From assembly GCA_021731345.1 (NCBI GenBank), contig JAKFXO010000037.1:1-8844 (forward strand): DNA of 8,844 nucleotides, given 5' to 3'. The position numbers were made by a program, and so were the translations under genes. The stretch comes from Candidatus Peribacterales bacterium (GTDB taxonomy: Bacteria > Patescibacteriota > Gracilibacteria > Peribacterales > Peribacteraceae). Positions 1-6,373 of the stretch are shown here, in pieces; the stretch's first letter is position 1; each line of letters starts with the position of its first letter. The notes beneath the pieces are model-generated. The model saw only the letters and a program-made list of their open reading frames with translations, searched no databases and had not been told where the DNA came from.

Positions 1-159
1 CTCATTGGTAGGCAAGTTCTGTGTGTGGTCAATTTTCCTCCCCGGCAGATTGGGCCGTTCGTCTCTGAAGTTCTGACACTCGATGCTCCTGACGAAAACG
101 GTGATGTGGTACTCCTGAAGCCCGATTTGGAGGTACCGCTTGGAGGCCGTATGTACTAG
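1..159 (+). CDS. csaA: CsaA/YgjH-type tRNA-binding OB-fold protein, C-terminal fragment
   Basis: Frame 1 is open from the first base to a TAG at 157-159 and encodes the last 52 residues of a protein whose start lies left of the window. The segment VVNFPPRQIGPFVSEVL, followed by DENGDVVLLKPDLEVPLGG, matches the C-terminal half of the tRNA-binding OB fold shared by CsaA (a small secretion-related chaperone in Bacillus), YgjH and the C-terminal domain of some methionyl-tRNA synthetases. The NFPPRQI and SEVLxL wording is closer to CsaA/YgjH than to the MetRS appendage, which usually reads NLKPRK. CsaA proteins are about 110 residues, so roughly half would be visible. The fold binds tRNA or unfolded polypeptide in the cytoplasm. 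Family assignment is fairly secure; whether it is a free-standing CsaA or the tail of a larger protein cannot be decided here. Confidence 0.8.
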   Translation, partial: LIGRQVLCVVNFPPRQIGPFVSEVLTLDAPDENGDVVLLKPDLEVPLGGRMY

Positions 160-183
160 GACTCAGCTTCTTGGGTCTGTCCA

Positions 184-212
184 TTGCTAGCCGCAGTGCT
201 ATTTTGGATAAT
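184..212 (+). promoter_or_regulatory. Sigma-70-type promoter of the SLH/Calx-beta gene
   Basis: TTGCTA at 184-189 (4 of 6 to TTGACA) and GATAAT at 207-212 (5 of 6 to TATAAT) are separated by exactly 17 bases. Transcription would start near 219 and leave a leader of about 27 bases before the ATG at 246. The last 20 bases of that leader (226-245) are all pyrimidines and contain no Shine-Dalgarno sequence. The promoter lies 25 bases after the stop of the upstream gene, and its position supports the ATG at 246 over the in-frame TTG at 171, which would lie upstream of the predicted transcript. Confidence 0.6.
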
Positions 213-245
213 CGCTCTACTTCGGTTTCTTTCCTTCTTTTTCTT

Positions 246-1709
246 ATGTCACGCGCTAAACGTCTTTTCATTCGTGCGCTTCCCGCCACGTTCATTGCGG
301 GTGTGCTTTTCGGTTCCAGCGTTACATCGCTCGGTGCCGCTTTCCGTGCTTCTGCCATCTTCCGTGACGTGCCAAGCACGCACTACGCCGATGAGGCGAT
401 TGGTGAGATGTACCAGCTCGGTATCATTAAGGGCTTGGATAGTTCGCACTTTGGACCTGATGAGCCTCTCACTCGCGGACAGGCTGCGCTTTTGTTCCAG
501 CGTCTGCGCAATGAGATCAAAGGAATCACTCCAACGAGCAGTTCCTCGAGCAGCCGTTCAAGCAGCAGCTCGACATCGTCGTCTTCCGTGAGCAGCAGTA
601 CTGCGAGCACATCTTCTTCGTCCTCATCGTATAACCCAGGAGGATCCATCCGCTTCAACGCAAACTCCTATAACGTCGATAAGAACGTAGCGACGGGCGA
701 AGTCTCCATCCAGATCGTTCGTATTGGCGGCAACACAGGTGCCGGAACTGTGGACTACGCTTTCAGCGGCGCCACGGCGGTAGCAGGAAAGAACTTCACA
801 CCTGTTTCTGGAACACTCACGTTCGCAACAAAAGAGACGAGTAAAAAAGTGAACGTGAAGATTTTCAACGATACCTCAACGACAGGCACCAAGACTGTGA
901 ACCTGACACTCAGCAGGCCGACTGGAGCACTTACGATCGGAGATCCGAAGACAGTTGTTCTCAATATCAATGATCCAAGCGTTGCTTCATCGTCTTCCTC
1001 CTCACTCTCCAGCAGCGTGAGCGCCGCAACGACGGTGGCACTGAGCGCAAGCGCCTATGGCATCGCTGAAAACGCCGGTACGATCACCATCACCGTTAAT
1101 CGTACAGGTGTGACAACGAGCACTGTTGGCGTGAATTACGCTACAAGTAACGGAAGTGCGACTGTCGGAGCTGACTACACGGCAGCGTCTGGAACATTCA
1201 CTTTCAATTCAGGTGAAACCGTCAAAACGTTCACTGTTCCAATTGCGAACAACACATCCACAGAAGGTAATCGCTCTTTCAATATCATCCTCTCTAGTCC
1301 GACAGGAGGAACGGCTATTGGAACGACGAGTGCAACAGTCACCATCAATGATGATGAGTCTGTGCCAGTAACGGGCAGTGGAAGCATGAAATTTAGCGCT
1401 TCTTCCTACTCTGCTACGGAAGCATCTGGTCAGGCAATCATCACAGTGAACCACGCAGGAGGACTCGGGCCTGTATCTGTCAGTTATTCCACAAATGGCG
1501 GTACGGCACTCCCAGGAGTCGACTACGTTGCAACGAGCGGTACGCTTCACTTCGCCGCTGGTGAAACGAGCAAGACATTTGCTATTCCGATCTACGGTGA
1601 CTCCGTCTCCGATGCCGGTGAGGTCATTTACATCAGCATCTCAAATCCGACGGGCGGAACGCCACTGGCAGACCCGACATCTGCTTCGGTGACGATCAAC
1701 GAAAACTAG
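246..1709 (+). CDS. Secreted surface protein: SLH domain, polyserine linkers, three Calx-beta repeats
   Basis: This 487-residue protein begins with a signal peptide (basic MSRAKRLFIR, hydrophobic stretch about 11-30). One SLH-like domain follows at about 37-91 (FRDVPSTHYADEAI, GIIKG, FGPDEPLTRGQAA); SLH domains usually bind cell-wall polysaccharide and often occur in threes, so a single copy is short. A serine-dominated linker spans 98-128. Calx-beta-like beta-sandwich repeats lie at about 133-243, 262-369 and 378-486, with a second serine linker at 248-259. The repeats share DY...SGTxxF..GET, SxPTGG and a closing VTIN motif. Calx-beta repeats bind calcium in adhesins and exchangers; here the acidic ligands are poor in repeat 1 and better kept in repeats 2 and 3. 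ATG 246 is preferred because the signal peptide starts there and a promoter precedes it. The likely role is a wall-anchored adhesin or surface-layer component. No LPXTG motif or C-terminal membrane anchor is seen. Confidence 0.88.
   Translation: MSRAKRLFIRALPATFIAGVLFGSSVTSLGAAFRASAIFRDVPSTHYADEAIGEMYQLGIIKGLDSSHFGPDEPLTRGQAALLFQRLRNEIKGITPTSSSSSSRSSSSSTSSSSVSSSTASTSSSSSSYNPGGSIRFNANSYNVDKNVATGEVSIQIVRIGGNTGAGTVDYAFSGATAVAGKNFTPVSGTLTFATKETSKKVNVKIFNDTSTTGTKTVNLTLSRPTGALTIGDPKTVVLNINDPSVASSSSSSLSSSVSAATTVALSASAYGIAENAGTITITVNRTGVTTSTVGVNYATSNGSATVGADYTAASGTFTFNSGETVKTFTVPIANNTSTEGNRSFNIILSSPTGGTAIGTTSATVTINDDESVPVTGSGSMKFSASSYSATEASGQAIITVNHAGGLGPVSVSYSTNGGTALPGVDYVATSGTLHFAAGETSKTFAIPIYGDSVSDAGEVIYISISNPTGGTPLADPTSASVTINEN
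534..629 (+). repeat. Polyserine linker-coding low-complexity tract
   Basis: Residues 97-128 of the surface protein are almost entirely serine with a few Thr, Arg, Val and Ala, joining the SLH domain to the first Calx-beta repeat. The serines use a mixture of AGC/AGT and TCN codons rather than one repeated triplet. The tract is therefore repetitive in protein but not in DNA, which suggests selection for a flexible (possibly glycosylated) spacer rather than recent triplet expansion. Confidence 0.75.
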
Positions 1710-1721
1710 AATAGTCGATAC

Positions 1722-1758
1722 AACGAAGAAGGGCGTCTACCCAGGCGCCCTTCTTGTT
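1722..1758. terminator. Bidirectional intrinsic terminator between convergent genes
   Basis: AAGAAGGGCG at 1726-1735 pairs perfectly with CGCCCTTCTT at 1746-1755. The stem extends inward by a G-T, a C-G and a T-A pair to a 4-base loop (1739-1742). AAC at 1722-1724 can also pair with GTT at 1756-1758 around a bulged G. The stem is A-rich on one flank and T-rich on the other, so each strand gives a GC core followed by a T-rich arm. It sits 12 bases past the stop of the plus-strand surface protein and immediately past the stop of the minus-strand uppP, and can end both transcripts. Confidence 0.8.
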
Positions 1759-1759
1759 A

Positions 1760-2533
1760 TCAGCGGATCATGAAGACCCATACGACGACCGCAAGCGCGA
1801 TGCGATACACACCGAACGCGGCAAACGTATGAGTACGTACGTACGAGAGTAACCAGCGGATAGCAGCGAGTGCCGTGACAAAAGAGATGGCAAAACCTAC
1901 CGCGAGTGCCAAGGCGTCGTGTGAGGTAAATGCATGATCGGATTTCAGAAGATCGAGTCCTGTCGCAGCAGCCATGGTGGGGATGGCGAGGAGGAATGAG
2001 AAATCTACGATAGCACTTCTGCGAATGCCGATTGTCATGCCACATACTGTCGTGGCAGCGGAACGAGAGACGCCAGGAATGAGTGCCAGAGCCTGTGCGA
2101 TGCCAATCATGACTGCTTGCAGAATCGTGATGTCTTTTGCTTCAGTGACGCGAGCATGAGCGTCGTTATGCGTCTTTTCAAAGATGATGAGAATGACACC
2201 GCCGATTGCCAGCGAGAGCGCTACGACTGTGATACTGCCAAGTAGATAGGTTTTTACCGCATGGTGTAGAAGCAAGCCGATGACGCCCGTTGGAATGAAG
2301 GCTGCAGCAACCGTAAGCCAGAGCCTGCGGTTTCCTATGATCATTTTCCAGTACACGATAACTGCTGCTGCAATGGCGCCAAGTTGGATGGCTATCTCGA
2401 AACTTTTGAGAAACTCTGAATCAGGTAGGCCTAACAAGTGGCCAACCAAAATCATGTGGCCCGTTGAAGAGATCGGCAAAAATTCTGTGATGCCTTCGGT
2501 GATGCCGAGGAAAACGGCGGAGAGAAGAGTCAT
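1760..2533 (-). CDS. uppP: Undecaprenyl-diphosphate phosphatase (BacA/UppP family)
   Basis: UppP is an integral membrane enzyme that removes one phosphate from undecaprenyl diphosphate, regenerating the monophosphate carrier for peptidoglycan and surface glycans; overexpression gives bacitracin resistance. The 257-residue product is about the usual length. It carries both family signatures: GITEGITEFLPISSTGH at residues 10-26, with E13/E17 as the (E/Q)xxxE acidic pair, and PGVSRSAAT at 153-161. The conserved FEIAIQLGA follows the first motif at 45-53. The rest is a series of hydrophobic helices. The ATG at 2533 is chosen because family proteins begin only a few residues before the first motif; the frame is open 24 codons further upstream, but that extension overlaps dgkA and is not family-like. 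The start lies 2 bases after the dgkA stop with no Shine-Dalgarno, suggesting translational coupling. Last gene of the minus-strand run. Confidence 0.95.
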   Translation of the reverse strand: MTLLSAVFLGITEGITEFLPISSTGHMILVGHLLGLPDSEFLKSFEIAIQLGAIAAAVIVYWKMIIGNRRLWLTVAAAFIPTGVIGLLLHHAVKTYLLGSITVVALSLAIGGVILIIFEKTHNDAHARVTEAKDITILQAVMIGIAQALALIPGVSRSAATTVCGMTIGIRRSAIVDFSFLLAIPTMAAATGLDLLKSDHAFTSHDALALAVGFAISFVTALAAIRWLLSYVRTHTFAAFGVYRIALAVVVWVFMIR

Positions 2534-2535
2534 GA

Positions 2536-2937
2536 TTAGTCGATGATCGTCATGGAAGACTCCATTCCTAATGTATGTATCGCTAGTAGTGAGCCCAAGA
2601 TGCAAACAACGACGAGCAGAGTAATAAATGACGCACCAGCAGCGATATCTTTGGCCTGTTTGATGCCGAGATGAAAGTGGCCTCCTTTGCGCGCTTTCTC
2701 TACGTCATCGATGGCGTCGCCAAGTCTCTCAATGGCCGTATTAAGCAGTTCTACGATCAGAAAGACTGCCGATGTGAGAGCAACGACAGCCCATTCCAAA
2801 GCCCAGAATTGAAGGTAGATTCCGAGGCCGACGTATGCGACAAGGCACACGAGAAACTGTTTAATATTTCGTTCCACTCGGACTGCGTGCTGGAGTCCGC
2901 TGAGGGCAAAGCCCATGCTTCGGACGATTCGTTTCAT
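2536..2937 (-). CDS. dgkA: Diacylglycerol kinase / undecaprenol kinase (DgkA family)
   Basis: A 133-residue small membrane kinase. The family phosphorylates diacylglycerol (E. coli) or undecaprenol (Gram-positive type) using ATP at the inner membrane face. The N-terminal stretch GFALSGLQHAVRVERNIKQF (9-28), the core motif ELLNTAIERLGDAID (63-77) with E63, N66, E70 and D74, and KQAKDIAAGA (93-102) are the family's nucleotide- and substrate-site signatures. Three membrane helices are visible at about 28-45, 48-64 and 98-122. The spacing and motif wording resemble the Gram-positive undecaprenol kinase type, which fits its position next to uppP because both enzymes replenish undecaprenyl phosphate. 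The ATG overlaps the glyA stop by 4 bases (ATGA), a classic coupled start. Substrate choice is inferred from context and cannot be read from the sequence. Confidence 0.93.
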   Translation of the reverse strand: MKRIVRSMGFALSGLQHAVRVERNIKQFLVCLVAYVGLGIYLQFWALEWAVVALTSAVFLIVELLNTAIERLGDAIDDVEKARKGGHFHLGIKQAKDIAAGASFITLLVVVCILGSLLAIHTLGMESSMTIID

Positions 2938-4199
2938 GACGAAATACCAGGAACAGGGAATTTCCTGCAGAATGCCATGACGTCCTTTTGCAGTGCAGCA
3001 ATTGCGGACTCATCGGCGCGCTTCTCGACTGCCTTGAGCATGAAGTCTGCGAGGATTTCCATGTCTTTCTCCTTCATACCGCGCGTGGTGATGGCAGGAG
3101 TACCGAGGCGGACACCAGATGGGTCCATTGGCTTACGGGTGTCGTTAGCGATCATGTTTTTGTTCAGCGTGATACCAACTTTATCGAGCACTGTTTCCAC
3201 GTCGCCACCTCCAATGCCGAATGATGTGACACAGTCGATTAACATGAGGTGGTTGTCCGTGCCGTTGGTCACGAGTTTCACGTTCTTTTTCATCAGATAC
3301 TCCGCAAGGTGCTTGCTGTTTGAGACGACTTGTTTGGCGTAGACCTCAAACTCAGGCTTCAGTGCTTCGCCGAATGCGACAGCCTTCGCTGCGACCATCT
3401 GCATGATCGGTCCGCCCTGGAAACCAGGAAATACGGACTTATCCATTTTCTTTCCAAGTTCTGGGTCTTTGCACATGATCATGCCACCGCGTGGACCGCG
3501 GAGCGTTTTATGCGTTGTGGTCGTCACAACGTCAAAACCGTCATGAAATGGGTTTCTGAGTGCTTTTCCGGCAATGAGTCCTGCGATGTGTGCCATGTCA
3601 GCAACCGTGATGGCACCGACTTCATCAGCAATAGCTTTCATCTTTGCGTAGTTCAGTTCGCGTGGGTACGCAGAGAAGCCTGCAAGAATGATTTTTGGCT
3701 TCTCTTTCTTGGCAACCTCCAACATTTCGTCGTAGTCGATCTCTCCAGTCTCCACATCTTTCATTTTGTAGCGCACGAATTTGAAAATTTTCGTGAGATA
3801 CGTGACCGGATGTCCGTGCGTGAGGTGTCCGCCGTGTGAAAGGTCCATACCCATGACCGTGTCACCAGGCTCAAGGAGTGCAAAGTACATCGCAACGTTC
3901 GCAGGAGCTCCTGCATGTGGCTGCACGTTGGCATGTCCACAGTCGAAAAGTTTTTTTGCTCTCTCGATAGCGAGACTTTCTACAATATCCGTATATTCTT
4001 GTCCGCCGTAATAACGTCTGCCTGGGTAGCCTTCTGAATACTTGTTATTGAAGACCGATCCCATCGCCTCAAGGACGGCGGGAGAGACGTAGTTTTCGGA
4101 AGCAATCAATTCGACACCGTCGGCTTGTCGCTTCATTTCGCCGAAAAGGGCCTTATGAACTTCCGGATCAAACTTGTGGAGGTTGTCGTAAGAGGGCAT
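2934..4199 (-). CDS. glyA: Serine hydroxymethyltransferase
   Basis: A 421-residue PLP enzyme of normal length that interconverts serine plus tetrahydrofolate and glycine plus 5,10-methylene-THF, the main source of one-carbon units. Visible landmarks are ELIASENYVSPAVLEAMGS (30-48), the substrate loop YSEGYPGRRYYGGQEYTD (54-71), DLSHGGHLTHG (119-129), ADMAHIAGLI (200-209), the PLP-binding TTTTHKTLRGPRGG (226-239) with Schiff-base K231, and the C-terminal RLGTPAITTRG. The phosphate-contact loop reads PHAGAPAN (94-101) instead of the common PHSGSQAN or PHSGAQAN. The start is unambiguous. A TGC-TATGCT extended -10 ends 6 bases before the ATG, so the mRNA may be leaderless. It follows the 5-FCL gene by 45 bases and overlaps dgkA at its stop. 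Confidence 0.98.
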   Translation of the reverse strand: MPSYDNLHKFDPEVHKALFGEMKRQADGVELIASENYVSPAVLEAMGSVFNNKYSEGYPGRRYYGGQEYTDIVESLAIERAKKLFDCGHANVQPHAGAPANVAMYFALLEPGDTVMGMDLSHGGHLTHGHPVTYLTKIFKFVRYKMKDVETGEIDYDEMLEVAKKEKPKIILAGFSAYPRELNYAKMKAIADEVGAITVADMAHIAGLIAGKALRNPFHDGFDVVTTTTHKTLRGPRGGMIMCKDPELGKKMDKSVFPGFQGGPIMQMVAAKAVAFGEALKPEFEVYAKQVVSNSKHLAEYLMKKNVKLVTNGTDNHLMLIDCVTSFGIGGGDVETVLDKVGITLNKNMIANDTRKPMDPSGVRLGTPAITTRGMKEKDMEILADFMLKAVEKRADESAIAALQKDVMAFCRKFPVPGISS

Positions 4200-4205
4200 G
4201 GCTCG

Positions 4206-4214
4206 AGCATAGCA
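4206..4214 (-). promoter_or_regulatory. Extended -10 promoter element before glyA
   Basis: On the minus strand TGC (4214-4212) followed by TATGCT (4211-4206) forms an extended -10 element. Only 6 bases separate it from the glyA ATG at 4199, so transcription would begin at or next to the A of the start codon. There is no Shine-Dalgarno sequence and no good -35 box 16-18 bases upstream, which is tolerable for extended -10 promoters. It would let glyA-dgkA-uppP be transcribed independently of the genes before it. Confidence 0.45.
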
Positions 4215-4244
4215 AATTTATCGGTCTTCGACAGTACTCATGGA

Positions 4245-4826
4245 TCAATTATGTGGACGACTCCTTTCTGCGTAGACGCTAGCGGTTAGTACTGCATCGA
4301 CTGGCCGATCATGGGGTTCCATTGGTAGTTCTTGTAGTAGCTGGCAGTCAAAACACACGCCAATTGTCTGCATCGTAGGATTTCTCTTCATTTGTTCATC
4401 TATCCAGCGGTCGTAACCGCCGTTTCCACGCCCCATACGTAGTCCTTGTCGCGTGAAAGCGCGTCCTGGAACAATAGCGAGAGTGATATCTTGCTCTTTG
4501 ATTGGGTCATTTTTGGACGGTTCAACAATATTTGTGACCGAATTACGACCAATATCGTTGAGTGAAAGGATTCGATGCATGACCATGTGATTACCTTCGA
4601 CTTTTCCCATGCAGATCACGTTTTTTTGCTCCAGTAGTTCAGTCAGAAGCGGCTTTATGTCTGGTTCGTCCATGTACGGAAAATACGCTGCGATGGTTGC
4701 AGGAGCCGGAGGAATTCGCTTTTTTAGCTCTCGCACGATGATCTGACTTTCTACTCTTCTGTCGTTTTCCGTCATACGCGAAAGACGTTCCTTGATAGCG
4801 CGTCGGAGTTCAGCTTTTGCTTCCAT
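4245..4826 (-). CDS. 5-formyltetrahydrofolate cyclo-ligase
   Basis: A 193-residue cytoplasmic enzyme (5-FCL, MTHFS; YgfA/YqgN family) that uses ATP to convert 5-formyl-THF into 5,10-methenyl-THF. The N-terminal KAELRRAIKERL (4-15) is the usual opening, which in this family carries a lysine near the ATP site. YFPYMDEPDI (48-57) corresponds to the substrate-binding segment. The signature PGRAFTRQGLRMGRGNGGYDR (120-140) is the ATP/Mg loop, with GGYDR where most relatives have GYYDR. The following GVCFDCQL and DxPVDAVLT are also family features. Length is typical (about 180-200). It precedes glyA by 45 bases; 5-formyl-THF is a side product and inhibitor of SHMT, so the pairing makes metabolic sense. 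The ATG at 4826 has no Shine-Dalgarno and lies in one arm of an inverted repeat (4824-4860). Confidence 0.95.
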   Translation of the reverse strand: MEAKAELRRAIKERLSRMTENDRRVESQIIVRELKKRIPPAPATIAAYFPYMDEPDIKPLLTELLEQKNVICMGKVEGNHMVMHRILSLNDIGRNSVTNIVEPSKNDPIKEQDITLAIVPGRAFTRQGLRMGRGNGGYDRWIDEQMKRNPTMQTIGVCFDCQLLQELPMEPHDRPVDAVLTASVYAERSRPHN

Positions 4827-4831
4827 GATTC

Positions 4832-4837
4832 ATAGTA
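4832..4837 (-). promoter_or_regulatory. Possible -10 element before the 5-FCL gene
   Basis: TACTAT on the minus strand (4 of 6 to TATAAT) ends 5 bases before the ATG at 4826 in the 37-base gap after dnaX. No convincing -35 box is visible, so this is weak on its own. It is listed because the same spacing pattern appears before glyA, dnaX and the DM13 gene. Confidence 0.25.
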
Positions 4838-4863
4838 TTGTCCTTTTTTACTCAATCATGAAC

Positions 4864-6324
4864 TTAAAATCCTCCAAACACTTCGGCTGCCGCTTCTACT
4901 AAGTCCGTTGCAGGCCCTGTCGTCGCAGTGGCTGTTTTCTCTAGTGTGCACTGAATGCGAATCGGTTTCTTGAAGACGGAGAGAAGTGCTTCTTCGACGC
5001 TACGACTAGCCTTTGTATCTGCGATTTTATCTCGGTGAAAAGCTGATGCGAATGCGAGACGGAGCGTCGTTCCTTCGGCCGCAGCGACAGCTGCATCTTT
5101 TAGGCTCATGCGTACTGATGGAGGTGTAACAGCTTTGCCAATGGCATCCCAATGTTTCAGGACGTTTTGAAGATTAAACTCTTCTGCTTCGATCGCTGCA
5201 GATTTGACCGATGGCACCTCAGGCTTTGCCGCTACAGGCGTGGGCTTTGAAGCAGGGGATTCGGGGACGCGTAGAACGGGGGGCGCAACCATCGGGCGCT
5301 CAGGGCTTTTTGCGAGCGAGACCGTATCCATACAGAGCGACACGAGCGCCGACTCAAGTACTAAGCTAGGCATCGGGGATGTTCGCATATCTTTCAGGGT
5401 CATCAGTAGGACGTCGGACATTGCGATGAACGGAGCAGGGGACTCCTTCTTTTCGATCGCTTCGTGCATTTGGCTGCGCACCAATGTCAGCAGATCTCCT
5501 GCTACCGAATCTAGGGGAACGTTGGCATCTTCCATCTGCTGAATAAGCTCTGTAATCACCTGAATATTTTTTTCAGCGAGAGCCAGCGCGATATCTTCAA
5601 TAAACACCGCAGAAGTTTTACCAATTCTCTCGGTGACATCGTTAAGCGAGATTTTTTCCAACGAGCGGAGCTGATCCAGCAGCGAAATACCGTCACGGAA
5701 GCTGCCGGATGCGTGCCGTGCAATGGCTCTGAGTGCCTCACGTTCGATTTTGATCTTTTCCTGATCTGCGATGTATTGCAGGCGGCGGATAATGTCCTCA
5801 TCTTTCACCTTCTTAAAGAGGAAGCGCTGGCAACGTGACTGAATGGTATCTGGAACCTTGTGTAGCTCCGTCGTGGCTAGGATGAAGTATGCGTACTCTG
5901 GCGGTTCTTCCAATGTTTTCAGTAGAGCATTGAATGCTTCTTTTGTAAGCATGTGCACCTCGTCGATGATGTATACCTTCGATTTTGATACGACGGGCGA
6001 GAAGTTGATTTTCTCGATCAAATCTCGGACGTCATCAATACGGCGATTGCTTGCTGCGTCGATCTCGACCAAGTCGACAAGCGAACCATTCTCGATTTCA
6101 TGAATCATGTGCTTCCGAATGGTTTCATCTTCAATGCCACGCAGCAGAATAGTTTTCGCCATGATGCGTGCCACGGATGTTTTGCCCGTTCCACGACTGC
6201 CGCACAGCAAATATGCATGGGAAATGCGGTCTTGTCCTACTGCTTGCTCGAGTGTTGTGACCACATGGTCTTGTCCCACCACGTCGGCAAAATTCTGTGG
6301 CCGGTATGTCAGATAGAGTGTCAT
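4864..6324 (-). CDS. dnaX: DNA polymerase III subunit gamma/tau
   Basis: The clamp-loader ATPase that opens the sliding clamp and organises the replisome. From the ATG at 6324 the protein is 486 residues and opens with MTLYLTYRPQNFADVVGQDHV, the standard DnaX N terminus. AAA+ landmarks: Walker A GSRGTGKTS (42-50), Walker B VYIIDEVHML (117-126), sensor-1 region with ATTELHKVPDTI and the SRC arginine finger (163-165), and sensor-2 region GSFRDGISLLDQ (207-218). The segment between Walker A and EIDAASN (about 58-93), which normally holds four zinc-binding cysteines, has none. Domain III follows to about 335, then a Pro/Ala linker (338-377) and a tau-like C-terminal domain (380-465). A -10 element lies 9 bases before this ATG. 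An in-frame ATG at 6369, preceded by AAGGAG, would add 15 residues and is the alternative start. Confidence 0.96.
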   Translation of the reverse strand: MTLYLTYRPQNFADVVGQDHVVTTLEQAVGQDRISHAYLLCGSRGTGKTSVARIMAKTILLRGIEDETIRKHMIHEIENGSLVDLVEIDAASNRRIDDVRDLIEKINFSPVVSKSKVYIIDEVHMLTKEAFNALLKTLEEPPEYAYFILATTELHKVPDTIQSRCQRFLFKKVKDEDIIRRLQYIADQEKIKIEREALRAIARHASGSFRDGISLLDQLRSLEKISLNDVTERIGKTSAVFIEDIALALAEKNIQVITELIQQMEDANVPLDSVAGDLLTLVRSQMHEAIEKKESPAPFIAMSDVLLMTLKDMRTSPMPSLVLESALVSLCMDTVSLAKSPERPMVAPPVLRVPESPASKPTPVAAKPEVPSVKSAAIEAEEFNLQNVLKHWDAIGKAVTPPSVRMSLKDAAVAAAEGTTLRLAFASAFHRDKIADTKASRSVEEALLSVFKKPIRIQCTLEKTATATTGPATDLVEAAAEVFGGF

Positions 6325-6333
6325 CGGACAGTG

Positions 6334-6342
6334 AGTATACCA
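6334..6342 (-). promoter_or_regulatory. Extended -10 promoter element before dnaX
   Basis: TGG followed by TATACT on the minus strand (6342-6334) is an extended -10 with a 5 of 6 hexamer. It ends 9 bases before the dnaX ATG at 6324, so the transcript would start 2-3 bases from the start codon and be effectively leaderless. It supports 6324 as the main start, because the upstream ATG at 6369 would not be on this transcript. No clear -35 box is seen. Confidence 0.5.
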
Positions 6343-6373
6343 CTCTCTGTGCGAGCCCAGAGACGCCATAATA

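Noticed and set aside
171..245. TTG start at 171 extending the surface protein by 25 residues
   Set aside because: It lies upstream of the predicted transcription start and precedes the signal peptide; ATG 246 begins a normal signal sequence.
2671..3342. A 223-codon open frame on the plus strand
   Set aside because: It lies antisense to dgkA and glyA, both clearly recognised, and its translation has no family features or signal.
1760..4826. UGA recoded as glycine, as in some Patescibacteria lineages
   Set aside because: uppP, glyA and the 5-FCL gene all end in TGA exactly where family proteins end, and the next gene starts directly there.
5567..5573. Run of seven A on the minus strand in dnaX as a programmed frameshift or slippage site making a short gamma form
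   Set aside because: A one-base shift stops after a few codons, but at about residue 252, before most of domain III. A gamma-like product needs domain III to oligomerise, so this does not fit the known gamma/tau schemes.
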